Assembly: GCF_938039245.1 (NCBI RefSeq)
Contig: NZ_CALHVN010000064.1
Location: forward strand, 1-64,000
Length of the DNA stretch: 64,000 bases
Reading direction: 5' to 3'
Source of the DNA: an uncultured Campylobacter sp.
GTDB taxonomy: Bacteria; Campylobacterota; Campylobacteria; Campylobacterales; Campylobacteraceae
The translations under genes were made by a program, and so were the position numbers. This document shows, in pieces, positions 9,079 through 18,796 of this stretch; the first letter of the stretch is position 1, and every line of letters begins with the position of its first letter. A model generated the notes under the pieces. The model saw nothing but the letters and a program-made list of their open reading frames with translations, did not search any database and had not been told where the DNA came from.

Positions 9079-12000
9079 TTATTCTCCGTTTTTTAAATGT
9101 CGCATAAAATTTTTATCCGTCGCTACGGCTCTAAATATCCGCAGGTAAAGCCCCGCGATACTGCTCCAGCTGTTTTGGCTTAGCCATTTTGCGCGCTCGT
9201 CATAAATTTTAGCGTCTATTTCGCTGTTTTTTACTTTTTCTAGTTGCTCTAAAATGTGCCAATCGTTAAATCCGTCCGTTTTTATCGTGACGTTTTTCAT
9301 CTCGCTAAAGATCCTTGACGGCGTTACTATAACGTTTTTGCACACGCTTAGCGCTATCCTGGCCGCCCCGCTGGCTCCCTCATCGGTTTGCCCGTAAGGC
9401 AGCACGATGACATCGCAGTCGCTTAGCTTTTTATTTACCTCCTCTATCGGCAAAAACTCGGTATTCCACTCCACTTTTTCGTCCAAATTTAGCTTTTCGC
9501 AAAGCTTACGGCATCTTTGCAGTTCCGCCTCGCTATCTGCGTTTGCGACGGGGCTAATGATAATTAGCTTCGCGTCCGTATTTTGGCTAAATTTAGCAAA
9601 GGCTTGCAGCAGTACGGGTAAATTTTTATGCGCAAAGAGTAGGCCGAAAAATCCTACCTTAAATTTGCCGTCCGTTTCCTTACGTTTGTTTTGCTCGGGC
9701 GCCAAATTTTGCGTTCCGTGCGGCACTAGCGTGACGTTATCGGCAAGTCCGAGTAGTCTAAGCGTATTTAGATCGTCGATGCTGTGGACAAACACGCGGT
9801 CGAATTCGTAAAGCGTATCGTGCCAGTTTTGCTGAGTTTGGCGCGGGTAGTTTAGGATTTGCTTCGTGGCGTGAAGCGTGATGAAGCAAATTTTGCCCTG
9901 TGATTTTAGCGCGGCGACGTCTGATTTTAGCTTTTCGTCTATCTCAAAAAACGTAAAATGATGTTGCAGCCAGATTATATTTGCATCCGTCTCAAGCCCC
10001 GATAGTAGTTTTTCTCGCTCTATTTCATAAACTTTTACGCCGTTTTCTTGTGCTAGATTAGGCTCCTTGGTACGCTTTTGCTCGCTCCAAGTGTAAATTT
10101 CTAAATTTGCGCCCGCCCGTACCAGCTCGTTCGTTAGGTATTTTGAGTATTCGGCTATGCCGCAAACGGCGTTATACGTCGAAAAGTAGGCGATTTTTAG
10201 CTCGCTTGGCTCATTTTTAAAGGATTTTAGATGCGAGATGCTCGAGATGAAATTTAGCGCGTTTTTCTCGCCGAACATCATTTCATCGACTTTGTGTTTT
10301 AGCGGTTTTATGTCTGGAGCGCGGTTTTGTAAAATTTGCTCGGATACTTTGATGATTTTTTCGCCCAGATCCTTTACGCTAGGCTCCGCCCAAAACGAAT
10401 AATTTAGATTAAAATGCGTAACCGCGGGTGCGAATTTATATCCGATAAACTCACAGCTGTCGTCCAAAAACTCGCACTGGCCGCTATAGTCGGTGGAGAT
10501 AACGGGCTTTTCGTAGTGCACGCCTTCGATCGCGGGCATATTTAGCCCCTCGCCGCGCGTCGGTAGCACGACGATATCGCACTGCTCGTATAGATTTGCC
10601 ACATCAAGCGCGGTTAAATCTTCGTTTAGTATGACGCGGATTTTGCTTCGGTATTTTTTATCGACTAAAAGCTCGATTTGCTCGGTTACGCTGTTGTGCG
10701 GATTAGGGAAGCTTTTTATCGTTAGGCTTAGCTCAAATTTGGCTTTTTTGCAAGCTTCGTTAAAGGCTCGCAGCAGCACGTCCGCACCCTTTCTAGGTAG
10801 GCACGAGGAGATGTGGAAAAGCTTTATCTCGCGCTTTTGTTCGCTATTTTCTTGCAAAACGCTTGGCTCGGGCGGCATTTTTAGCGGGATATCGGCTACT
10901 TTTACCGGCTTATAGCAACCGTTGTCGATGAGAATTTTTTTGATGAAAAAGGTCGAAACTAAAATGCCTTTATACTTGGAGTTTAAAATTTCTATCGTCC
11001 TAGGAGGGATGCGCGACTCCTCCCAGAAAAACACCGCAATCTCAAAGCCGTAGCCCTCCCTAACGTCTTCTATCAGCGGGTAGTGGTGGTAGATCGCGAC
11101 CTTGTCGTCGCTTCTTTTTGGGTGCGCGTTTTTATCGGGTACTATGCTTCTTAGCGTTTCGTACTCGTCTTTGGTTATTGCGATGTCTTCGATTTTATCG
11201 AAGTAGTTCTCGTGGTAGCAGATAACAAAGACGTTTTTTACCTTACCGAGCAGCCTAAATACGATGTTTCTGTTTATCGCGGCTAAACTGTAGTGTCCGC
11301 TGATGCTGCCGATGACGGTTAGCTCGCTAAAGTTTTCGTTAAATTTAAGGTTTTTTAGTTCCAAATTTCGCTCGTACTCTCTTGAGTGTCTTAAAGCAAA
11401 AACGCTCGGCTCAAAAACGCCCTCTTGCGAGACGTAGATATCGTCTCTAACCTGGCCTTTTAGGCTAAAGATTCTCGCTCTAATAGCCGGAAATTTATTT
11501 AAAAATATTTTGAGGTTTTTCTTAAATTTAGGATGGCTATTTGCCGCTCTCTCCGTCAAATTTATACCGAATTTAAGCGCTTTTTTGAGATTTTCTTTGG
11601 CTAAATTTTTGCAAAATCTCAAAAATTTATAGACCCAAATAAGCGGCTTTGCGACTCTTTTAAATTTAGCGACGAAAATTTTAAGCTGCTCGATATCGTT
11701 TTTGATAACGGGAGCTTCGTTTTCTAGGACATAGACTTTGTGATTTAGCGCGAGATATTTGCCCAGTAGATTTTCTAAATCTTCGTGTAGGCGCGCATTT
11801 TCATTTTGCAAATTAGCGATTTGATTTTTGCTCTCCATTAGCTCAAGCGAGCTTTTCCACAGCGCTTCTTTCGTCTCCAAAAAGCCCTTCCAGACGTCGT
11901 TTTTTAGCTCGAGCATCTGTGTTTTATTTTCAAATGCCGATACGTCGAATCTATCGGCTAACTCTTCGAAACTATAACCGCTTTTAGCCGCGTTTAAAAA

Positions 12001-12678
12001 CGCTTCGCGCGTTTTCTCGTCGCCGTTTTTAAGCCCCAAAACCGCGTAATCAAGCCCGACGCTGCTCAAAACGTCTCTTAGCGTGACGTTTTGGTTCTCT
12101 AAATCCTCGCTAAAGCTCAAATTTGAGTTTAGCCTCATCATAAACGTATTATTAAAGCCCTCAAATTCGCACAGATACTCAAGCAGCATTGGTGGGATAG
12201 GCTTAACGTGCGTCACGTCGAGGTAGAAATTTAGCGTGGCGACGCGTAAATTTTCCGGATTTGGCGTTTCTAGTAGCAAGATACCGCCGTCTTTGAGAAC
12301 TCGGTGCGCCTGCTTGATTAGCTCGCAAAGCTCGCTAAACTCCAAGTGCTCCACAAGCTGAAATGCGCTAACTAGCGCAAGGCTTGAGTCTTCTAGCTCG
12401 CTTAAAAACTCTATCGCGCCTTGATTTTTAGCCTCAAGCGCGTTTTTTTCGCACTCTTTTATCATCTCCTCGCTCAAGTCGCAACCGCGAGCGGTAAAGC
12501 CGTTTTGCTTTAGAATTTCAAGCCACTCGCCTCTGCCGCAACCAAGATCGGCCGCCGCCGGATTTTCGTAGTTTTGCTTTAAAATTTGCAAAAACGGCTC
12601 GTAAGCAAGCAAGCGTTTTTTGATCTCGCTTCTATGGCCTCTAAATTTATCTTCGAAACTTTTATAAAATTTATCCAT
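9079..12678 (-). CDS. Trifunctional methyltransferase / two-glycosyltransferase fusion (WsaE-like)
   Basis: The 1199-residue protein has three catalytic parts. Residues about 1-220 form a class I SAM methyltransferase (ADLGCGRGEW, motif I, near residue 44). Residues about 265-335 are charged and heptad-like, probably a coiled coil. Two GT4-type glycosyltransferase domains follow, about 445-800 with PTRGEGLNMPAIEG (E-x7-E region near 702-716) and about 828-1190 with GFFGLLFAHKN and DEGASGAARIA. This order is known for WsaE of Geobacillus, a rhamnosyltransferase with a chain-capping methyltransferase; other ABC-exported O-glycans use WbdD-type caps. Here it probably polymerises and methyl-caps a 6-deoxyhexose chain recognised by the Wzt C-terminal domain. 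It overlaps wzt by 8 bases. Confidence 0.8.
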   Translation of the reverse strand: MDKFYKSFEDKFRGHRSEIKKRLLAYEPFLQILKQNYENPAAADLGCGRGEWLEILKQNGFTARGCDLSEEMIKECEKNALEAKNQGAIEFLSELEDSSLALVSAFQLVEHLEFSELCELIKQAHRVLKDGGILLLETPNPENLRVATLNFYLDVTHVKPIPPMLLEYLCEFEGFNNTFMMRLNSNLSFSEDLENQNVTLRDVLSSVGLDYAVLGLKNGDEKTREAFLNAAKSGYSFEELADRFDVSAFENKTQMLELKNDVWKGFLETKEALWKSSLELMESKNQIANLQNENARLHEDLENLLGKYLALNHKVYVLENEAPVIKNDIEQLKIFVAKFKRVAKPLIWVYKFLRFCKNLAKENLKKALKFGINLTERAANSHPKFKKNLKIFLNKFPAIRARIFSLKGQVRDDIYVSQEGVFEPSVFALRHSREYERNLELKNLKFNENFSELTVIGSISGHYSLAAINRNIVFRLLGKVKNVFVICYHENYFDKIEDIAITKDEYETLRSIVPDKNAHPKRSDDKVAIYHHYPLIEDVREGYGFEIAVFFWEESRIPPRTIEILNSKYKGILVSTFFIKKILIDNGCYKPVKVADIPLKMPPEPSVLQENSEQKREIKLFHISSCLPRKGADVLLRAFNEACKKAKFELSLTIKSFPNPHNSVTEQIELLVDKKYRSKIRVILNEDLTALDVANLYEQCDIVVLPTRGEGLNMPAIEGVHYEKPVISTDYSGQCEFLDDSCEFIGYKFAPAVTHFNLNYSFWAEPSVKDLGEKIIKVSEQILQNRAPDIKPLKHKVDEMMFGEKNALNFISSISHLKSFKNEPSELKIAYFSTYNAVCGIAEYSKYLTNELVRAGANLEIYTWSEQKRTKEPNLAQENGVKVYEIEREKLLSGLETDANIIWLQHHFTFFEIDEKLKSDVAALKSQGKICFITLHATKQILNYPRQTQQNWHDTLYEFDRVFVHSIDDLNTLRLLGLADNVTLVPHGTQNLAPEQNKRKETDGKFKVGFFGLLFAHKNLPVLLQAFAKFSQNTDAKLIIISPVANADSEAELQRCRKLCEKLNLDEKVEWNTEFLPIEEVNKKLSDCDVIVLPYGQTDEGASGAARIALSVCKNVIVTPSRIFSEMKNVTIKTDGFNDWHILEQLEKVKNSEIDAKIYDERAKWLSQNSWSSIAGLYLRIFRAVATDKNFMRHLKNGE

Positions 12679-13894
12679 TTATTCTCTTTATTTCCAAACT
12701 CGGTTCAAGATACGCAAGACCGACGAAATCGGGCTTGCTAAAATTTACGACGTTAAAAATGATCGCGTTGTCGCGCCATTCGTAGTTGTTTTGCAGATGG
12801 TTGTCGCTATCGTGCAGCGCTATCGTGACCGAAAACGACCCGACGCCCAAATTTGCGTCAAATTCAAAGCTAAAGTCGTATTCTTCGCCTTTTTTGAGAT
12901 TTTTTAAAGCTTGCTTTAGATGGTAAGTGTTGGTGCCGTAGACGACCTGCGAGAAGCGATTTTTGATCTGATAGCCCAGTACTAGCGACGGCAAATTTTC
13001 GTTTGCTTGCACCGTTACTTTTAGTTTGATTTTTTTGCCGACTTCTAAATTTTGTATCTTTTTGCCTGCGGCGTCTAAAATTTCGACGTTTTTTATGCAG
13101 GCTTTTTTGTTGCCCGATACGGTTGCGGTTTTGCCGTTTTCTAGGGTTATTTGCGAGATTTGTACGTCTTGTTTTTTTGAGATTAGGGCGTTGTAATAAT
13201 CAAGTACGGCTTCAGGCTCGCCGTCTTTTAAAATTTGACCTTTTTCTAGCAAGATCACGCGATCGCAGATCGATTTTATCGCGCCGCTATCGTGCGAAAC
13301 GATGATGAGCGTCGTGCCTAGGCTTTTAAATTCTTTTATCTTATCAAAGCTTTTATGCTGGAAATACACATCACCGACCGATAGCGCCTCGTCGATGATA
13401 AGTATATCGGGGCGATTTGCCGTGACGACCGAAAAAGCAAGGCGCATCTGCATGCCGCTACTGTAAATTCGCACGGGATAATCAAAATACTCGCCTATCT
13501 CGGCAAAGTCTTCGATATAGGCTATTATTTCGTCGATCTGCTCTTTTGAGTAGCCCATGAGAGAGCAGGACTGATAGGCGTTTTGCCTGCCTGTTAGATC
13601 GCCGTGAAAGCCCATGCCTAGCTCTAAGATGGACGAAATTTTAGCCCCGCTCGTTACGCGGCCGCTTGAGGGCTTTAGCGTGCGCGATATGATTTTTAAA
13701 AGGGTGCTCTTGCCCGCTCCGTTTTGACCGATTAGCCCGACTACCTCGCCGGCTCCCACGTCAAAGCTTACGTCTTTTAGCACGGTTTTTACGTTTTTTT
13801 CTTCTTTATTTTTACTAAACCACGAGGCAAATCGCTTAACGTTGCTCTCGTAGTCCAAGTAAGTTTTGCAGATATTTTGAACGGATAAAATCAT
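12671..13894 (-). CDS. wzt: Polysaccharide ABC exporter ATPase with C-terminal glycan-binding domain
   Basis: The 407-residue ATPase has Walker A GQNGAGKST (56-64), the signature YSSGMQMRLAF (144-154) and Walker B ILIIDEA (164-170). The part after about residue 250 is a beta-rich extension typical of Wzt proteins that read the modified non-reducing end of O-antigen before export. Its presence agrees with the methyltransferase in the next gene, since such exporters recognise methyl or phospho-methyl caps. It overlaps wzm by four bases (ATGA) and the downstream fusion gene by eight. Confidence 0.9.
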   Translation of the reverse strand: MILSVQNICKTYLDYESNVKRFASWFSKNKEEKNVKTVLKDVSFDVGAGEVVGLIGQNGAGKSTLLKIISRTLKPSSGRVTSGAKISSILELGMGFHGDLTGRQNAYQSCSLMGYSKEQIDEIIAYIEDFAEIGEYFDYPVRIYSSGMQMRLAFSVVTANRPDILIIDEALSVGDVYFQHKSFDKIKEFKSLGTTLIIVSHDSGAIKSICDRVILLEKGQILKDGEPEAVLDYYNALISKKQDVQISQITLENGKTATVSGNKKACIKNVEILDAAGKKIQNLEVGKKIKLKVTVQANENLPSLVLGYQIKNRFSQVVYGTNTYHLKQALKNLKKGEEYDFSFEFDANLGVGSFSVTIALHDSDNHLQNNYEWRDNAIIFNVVNFSKPDFVGLAYLEPSLEIKRING

Positions 13895-14676
13895 AAAACG
13901 TCCGCCATCTCTTCTTCGGCTCGTTTGTAAACGAAAAATGCGGCCCCAAGGCTTGCCGCGCCGATAACTGCCGGATAAATCAAAAGCGAAAAATCGGGCG
14001 TCTTGTCGTAGATCAAAATATCGTGATAGCCGCTAACGACGCCAACTAGCGGGTTTATGTAGATAAGCTCTTGCAAATTTGACGGTAAAATGCTCGTCAT
14101 ATAAACGATGGGCGTTAGCCAAAATAAAAACTGCAATACGATGGCGATGATCTGGCCTACGTCGCGCATAAAGACGTTTATCACGCCAAAAAACAGCCCA
14201 AATCCGACGGCTAGCATCACCGTAACGAGGGAAAAGATCGGCAAAAAGATCAAATTTGCGCCGGCAAAATGTCCCAAAAAAGCAAATACGACTGCTATTG
14301 CGGCGAATAAAATTAGATTGTTTATCACTGAGCTTAAAACTACGGTAGCAGGAAGTACGATTTTGGGAAAAGACATTTTTTTGATTATGTTGGCGTTGTC
14401 GGTAAAAATGCCGATGCAGCGCGAAAAAATCTCGCTAAAAAGCATCCAGCAAAGCATTCCGCTCATTAGGTAGATAGCGTAGGCGTATTTGCTATCGATG
14501 CCGGGCAGCTTGGCCGAGAGTACGGAGGAGAGTATGGTCGCGTAGATGAGCACCTGGGCTAGCGGATGCAGTATCGCCCACGCTACGCCCAGCTTGCTTT
14601 TTGCGAATTTGGTTATAAACTCGTTTTTGACCGAATTTACGATAAAAAACCTATACGTATAAATATTTGAAAACAA
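13891..14676 (-). CDS. wzm: Polysaccharide ABC exporter permease
   Basis: The 261-residue inner-membrane protein belongs to the ABC-2 type permease family and has about six hydrophobic segments (for example WAILHPLAQVLIYATILSSV, MLCWMLFSEIFSRCIGIF and LQFLFWLTPIVYMTSIL). It pairs with Wzt to flip the lipid-linked glycan across the inner membrane. It is the first gene of the minus-strand operon that ends with rmd. The 84 bases before it are AT-rich and probably hold its promoter, but no element stands out. Confidence 0.9.
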   Translation of the reverse strand: MFSNIYTYRFFIVNSVKNEFITKFAKSKLGVAWAILHPLAQVLIYATILSSVLSAKLPGIDSKYAYAIYLMSGMLCWMLFSEIFSRCIGIFTDNANIIKKMSFPKIVLPATVVLSSVINNLILFAAIAVVFAFLGHFAGANLIFLPIFSLVTVMLAVGFGLFFGVINVFMRDVGQIIAIVLQFLFWLTPIVYMTSILPSNLQELIYINPLVGVVSGYHDILIYDKTPDFSLLIYPAVIGAASLGAAFFVYKRAEEEMADVL

Positions 14677-14760
14677 TCTTTCGTCCGATTTAGCTAAATT
14701 TGCGTGATTTTAGCAAATAAAGGCTAAAAATAAAAATAAAGCTAAATTTATGATCGAAAT

Positions 14761-16815
14761 TTAATAACTTAGTCTGAAATTTTCCTTTGCTTGACCTATC
14801 TCGTTTTTGGTTATGAGTCCTCGTTTTTTTAGCTCGCGGACTAAATTTCTGGAAGCTTTTTTGATGGTTTCTATCTCTGCGTTTAGTCCGCCAGCTACTG
14901 AAAATAGCCAGTATTTATGGATTTCTACCCATTCGGCTAGCTTGTTTACCTTTTGCATCGTGGTATCGCTCGGGGCGACTGAGATTTTAGCTAGTTCAAG
15001 CTCTTGGAAATATACGGATATGGCCACTATATTTTCGATAAAAGGCTTAAATTTAGGCTTTGAGATAGCGTCTTTTGCTTTATCTATCCTATTTGAAATT
15101 TTAACGAGCTTATGAAAGTGTTTTTCGCTTAATTTCCCTTCGTCTCTTAGTTTTGAAATTTCGTCTATTTTCGGTACGACTTCTAAAAACGTCTCTTCGA
15201 TTATACGTTTGGCTTCGTTTTCAAAGCTTAGCTTTTTTACGAGTACTTTATATGCTTTTAACATATCTTTATTCGCTCTTTTCTCTTTTATCGGCGCGAT
15301 ATTGGGGAGATTTTTTTGTTTTTTGTCTTTGCAAAGCTCTTGCATAGTCTCTAAAAACGGTTTTTCTATGCTGCCTTCTATCCTGGCGCCGCCTTGCGTG
15401 CAGTTATACGTCGTTACGTCTTTTTTGCTAGACTGCTCGATATCGGCTTCAAATTGATTCCTAAATTTGTCCCATACGTAAGTCGTGCGAACTTCGCCCT
15501 CGCCGCCGTAGGCTTTGACGTATAGATACTCGTCGGCTTGCGCGAACGCGTGCCCGGTGGCGTGAGATTTACCGTCCGGAGCAAAGGCTAGGTCTTGACC
15601 GATTAAAACGATATTTTTGTGTTTTAAAACGTAGGCTAGCTGATAGGCTTGATTTGCCGTGGAGTGCCCGATCCCTAGGTAGCCGTAGCCTTTTAGCCCG
15701 AACGACGTTTCGTTTTGCTGAGGGCGCATGGTTAGGACTAGGCGGCGAGGTAAGATATTTTTAATCGTTTTTTTATGCGTCAAAGACGCGATGATAAAGT
15801 AAGCGTCTTTGTCTATTTTTTTATCTCTTTTTTTAAAAAAACTTGACGTGGCCTCTACGCGTTCTATCGAAGTTACGTAATCAGGCTTTATGCCGTGTTT
15901 CATTAATATCGGTAGCGATGCGTCAAGGCTGATGACTGTAACGTACGGAGCAAATTTTTTAAGCGTCTCAAGTTGTTTATCAAGGCTTGGTCCCGTTGAA
16001 ACGATGACTGCCGTGTCCATTAGTTTATAGCGCTTTTTTATCAAATCGACGTAGGAGTAGTTTGTGAGCATCGCCGTTAAATTTTCTATATTATTCCTCA
16101 CTCCGATTAGATTGTCGTCTATGCTGTTGCCGTGACCAGCCACCATTTGAGAGATGGCTTTTGCAAAGGATTGGTTTATTTCTGCGTAGTCGTCGCTAAA
16201 CTGATCGTAAAACGGTGAGTGAATTTGAAGATTGTAAATTTTAGCGTATGCGGTAAATTTGCTATTGCACGCCAGATAATAAAACTGCGTGTAGTTTGCG
16301 AACTCGGAGTAAAAAAGAGTTAGCCTTTCGCTGGATAATTCGTCTGAAAGGTCGATCAAATTTAACACCGCATAGATGATTTCGATTTCCGGTTCTACGA
16401 CGATGATTTTTTGATGCGTTTCGTTTTTTAAAAGCGCTTTATAAAGTATCCCGTTGCCTAGCCCGTAAAAATACATAATCGGATAGCGCTTATATTCGTT
16501 CTCGACGGATTCTAGCGTATTTTGGACGTCTTTGACGGGATTTTCGTAGACGTATTTTAAGGTTTTATTGTTGATGATGTTTATATCGATCGGGTCTTTG
16601 CCGACAAATACGTCGTAATCCGCCATCTCGTCCATTCCCCAAAGGCGGGCGGCTAAAATTTCGTCTTGCTGAAAAAGGGCTTGCAAGTTTTTTTGAAATA
16701 TCGGATTGGCGCTTGGTTCAAATGCTTCAGAGCTTTTTTTTGCGTTTTTTTGCTCGTTTTCTTTTTCTTTTACGACTTGAAAATCATCCATAGTCGAATA
16801 TTCGTTTTGCGGCAT
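14761..16815 (-). CDS. Motility accessory factor (Maf) family flagellin nonulosonic acid transferase
   Basis: The 684-residue protein has the Maf/DUF115 architecture: an N-terminal region with YFYGLGNGILYKALL, and a central MptE-like domain with VSTGPSLDKQL, ISLDASLPIL, HGIKPDYVTSIE, a GIGHSTANQAYQLA segment and GQDLAFAPDGKSHA. Members such as PseE/Maf1 place pseudaminic acid on Ser/Thr of flagellin in the cytoplasm before export. It stands next to pseI in the same orientation, which supports Pse as donor. Other Maf proteins use legionaminic acid, so donor specificity is inferred from context. The start is supported by an aggag sequence just upstream. Confidence 0.85.
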   Translation of the reverse strand: MPQNEYSTMDDFQVVKEKENEQKNAKKSSEAFEPSANPIFQKNLQALFQQDEILAARLWGMDEMADYDVFVGKDPIDINIINNKTLKYVYENPVKDVQNTLESVENEYKRYPIMYFYGLGNGILYKALLKNETHQKIIVVEPEIEIIYAVLNLIDLSDELSSERLTLFYSEFANYTQFYYLACNSKFTAYAKIYNLQIHSPFYDQFSDDYAEINQSFAKAISQMVAGHGNSIDDNLIGVRNNIENLTAMLTNYSYVDLIKKRYKLMDTAVIVSTGPSLDKQLETLKKFAPYVTVISLDASLPILMKHGIKPDYVTSIERVEATSSFFKKRDKKIDKDAYFIIASLTHKKTIKNILPRRLVLTMRPQQNETSFGLKGYGYLGIGHSTANQAYQLAYVLKHKNIVLIGQDLAFAPDGKSHATGHAFAQADEYLYVKAYGGEGEVRTTYVWDKFRNQFEADIEQSSKKDVTTYNCTQGGARIEGSIEKPFLETMQELCKDKKQKNLPNIAPIKEKRANKDMLKAYKVLVKKLSFENEAKRIIEETFLEVVPKIDEISKLRDEGKLSEKHFHKLVKISNRIDKAKDAISKPKFKPFIENIVAISVYFQELELAKISVAPSDTTMQKVNKLAEWVEIHKYWLFSVAGGLNAEIETIKKASRNLVRELKKRGLITKNEIGQAKENFRLSY

Positions 16816-16973
16816 TTTGCCTCCTTATTTATATTGCTATTTTATTTTAAAGCTAAATTCGTTCCAAATTTACGCCCGAATTTCGCGCAAACTCGGCCGG
16901 AGATTTAGCGTATACGTAGTAAAGCGCGCTTGCCGGCTAGCGCGGTATCAAATCCTTACGATATGCGCTAAAT

Positions 16974-18002
16974 TTACATATCCTCGCTGCTTAATCTATC
17001 TCCGAAATTTATATCTCGTTTGGCTGGTTTGCCGATTAGCTCGCGTTTAAATTTAGGATGTAAACCCCAGCCCGGGCGCACGCTTTTTACGTTTTGCTCG
17101 CTAAAAATTTCGCCTTTTTTGATATCTGCGCAGGCATAAAGCGAACGGGCGTAGTTGCGGCTGGCGAGCGCTCTTTCGTCTAATTCGTAGACGGCTTTGC
17201 CTAGTAGTTTTTCCGCGTCTCTTACGGCGCTTGCCATCTGTTTAAATTCATCCTCGTCCAGACTAAACGCCTCATCCACGCTTCGCACCTCTTTGTTTAG
17301 GATAAAATGTTTTTCTACGATGCGAGCGCCCAGACTCACGGCGACTACGGGCGCTACGATACCCAGAGTATGGTCTGAAAAACCGACCTCTACGTCAAAT
17401 TTACGCTTCATATCGGCGATCGTGAGTAGATTCATCCCCTCAAGCGGAGCGGGGTAGCTAGACGTGCATTTTAAAAGCGCTACGTTTTCGTTGCCGCACT
17501 CTTTGCAAATTTGAACCGCGTCTTCGATCTCCCGCAGGGTAGCGATGCCGGTCGAGATGACGACCGGTTTGCCTTTTTTAGCTATGTGCCGGATAAAATC
17601 GTAATCGGTTACCTCAAAGCTAGCGATTTTGTAAGCAGGCGGGTCAAAGCGCTCCAAAAAATCGGCATCGTCGTTGCTAAACGGGCTTGAAAAGCAGATT
17701 AACCCTTCGTTTGCGGCCGTTTTAAAAAGCGTTTCGTGCCACTCGCGCGGAGTTAAGGCTTTTTGATAAAGGCTATATAAATCATACCCGTCCCACAGTC
17801 CGCCGCGTAGCATGAAATCCTCTTTTTTGGAGTTTAGCGTCAGGCTATCGGCCGTGTATGTTTGCAGTTTTACGGCGTCGGCTCCCGCGCGTTTAGCCGC
17901 CTTGATAGTTTCGACGGCAAGTTCTAAGCTGCCTGAGTGATTTGCCGAGAGTTCGGCGATTAAAAGGACTTTTTCGTTCGTATCGAAATTTGCTATTTTC
18001 AT
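16974..18002 (-). CDS. pseI: Pseudaminic acid synthase
   Basis: The 342-residue NeuB-family enzyme condenses 6-deoxy-AltdiNAc with phosphoenolpyruvate to give pseudaminic acid. The N-terminal TIM-barrel part has IAELSANHSGSLELA, GADAVKLQTYTADSLTLNS and GFSDHTLG with metal and substrate residues, and the C-terminus is an antifreeze-like SAF domain (about 285-340, with SVRPGWGLHPK). The motifs LTLNS and the GGLWD block are typical of PseI rather than sialic or legionaminic acid synthases. It is divergent from pseF with an 83-base promoter region between. Confidence 0.92.
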   Translation of the reverse strand: MKIANFDTNEKVLLIAELSANHSGSLELAVETIKAAKRAGADAVKLQTYTADSLTLNSKKEDFMLRGGLWDGYDLYSLYQKALTPREWHETLFKTAANEGLICFSSPFSNDDADFLERFDPPAYKIASFEVTDYDFIRHIAKKGKPVVISTGIATLREIEDAVQICKECGNENVALLKCTSSYPAPLEGMNLLTIADMKRKFDVEVGFSDHTLGIVAPVVAVSLGARIVEKHFILNKEVRSVDEAFSLDEDEFKQMASAVRDAEKLLGKAVYELDERALASRNYARSLYACADIKKGEIFSEQNVKSVRPGWGLHPKFKRELIGKPAKRDINFGDRLSSEDM

Positions 18003-18057
18003 AAATTCGGCTCCGAAATTTTAGTTTGATTTTATCATAAAATTTGCCCCGCTAGGC

Positions 18058-18063
18058 TATAAT
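18058..18063 (+). promoter_or_regulatory. -10 element for the pseF-pseH transcript
   Basis: A perfect TATAAT lies 22 bases before the pseF start, followed by aaggaa as ribosome site (18077-18082). This gives a very short leader. The same 83-base region must also carry the start of the minus-strand pseI transcript. Confidence 0.6.
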
Positions 18064-18085
18064 CTCCCTAAAAACAAGGAAAAAA

Positions 18086-18796
18086 ATGGACGCCAAAATC
18101 ATCGCCGTCATCCCCGCTCGCGGCGGCAGCAAAAGAATCCCGCGAAAAAATATAAAGCCTTTTTGCGGCAAACCGATGATCGTTTACAGCATAGAAGCGG
18201 CGATTAGGGCGGGGATTTTTGACGAGATTATCGTATCCACAGACGACGAGGAGATAGCGGACGTTGCGAGAAATGCGGGCGCTAGCGTGCCGTTTATACG
18301 CCCAAAAGAGTTAAGCGACGATTATACCGCGACGGGCGCCGTCGTAGAGCATGCGATAAAATTTTTGCAAGCAAGAGGCGATAGGATAAAATTCGTCTGT
18401 ACGATTTACGCTACCGCGCCGCTGATAGACGAATTTTACATTAAACTAGGTCTTGAAAAGCTACGCGCATCAAACGCCAAAAACGCCTTTTCGTGCACTT
18501 CTATGCCGTTTCCCATCTGGCGGACGTTTAAGATCGCCAAGGACGGGCGATGCGAGATGTTTTGGAGAGAAAATTTCGCCAAAAGAAGCCAGGATTTAGA
18601 GGAGGCTTATCAAGACGCGGGGCAGTTTTACTGGACGAATTTAGACGCGCCTTCGAGCGATGAAATTTTCTTCGGGCGAGATAGCATAGCGATCGTTTTG
18701 CCGCGTCACTTGGTGCAGGATATCGATACGCCACAAGACTGGATAAGAGCGGAGTTTTTATACGAAGCGGTGCAAAAATCAAGGGAAAAAGCATGA
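18086..18796 (+). CDS. pseF: CMP-pseudaminic acid cytidylyltransferase
   Basis: The 236-residue enzyme activates pseudaminic acid with CTP to give CMP-Pse, the donor for flagellin glycosylation. It carries the nonulosonate cytidylyltransferase signature IPARGGSKRIPRKNIK (9-24), a VSTDDEEIADVA block and the late HLVQDIDTPQDW segment seen in PseF. It divergently faces pseI and overlaps pseH by four bases (ATGA), so both are translated from one message. Confidence 0.92.
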   Translation: MDAKIIAVIPARGGSKRIPRKNIKPFCGKPMIVYSIEAAIRAGIFDEIIVSTDDEEIADVARNAGASVPFIRPKELSDDYTATGAVVEHAIKFLQARGDRIKFVCTIYATAPLIDEFYIKLGLEKLRASNAKNAFSCTSMPFPIWRTFKIAKDGRCEMFWRENFAKRSQDLEEAYQDAGQFYWTNLDAPSSDEIFFGRDSIAIVLPRHLVQDIDTPQDWIRAEFLYEAVQKSREKA

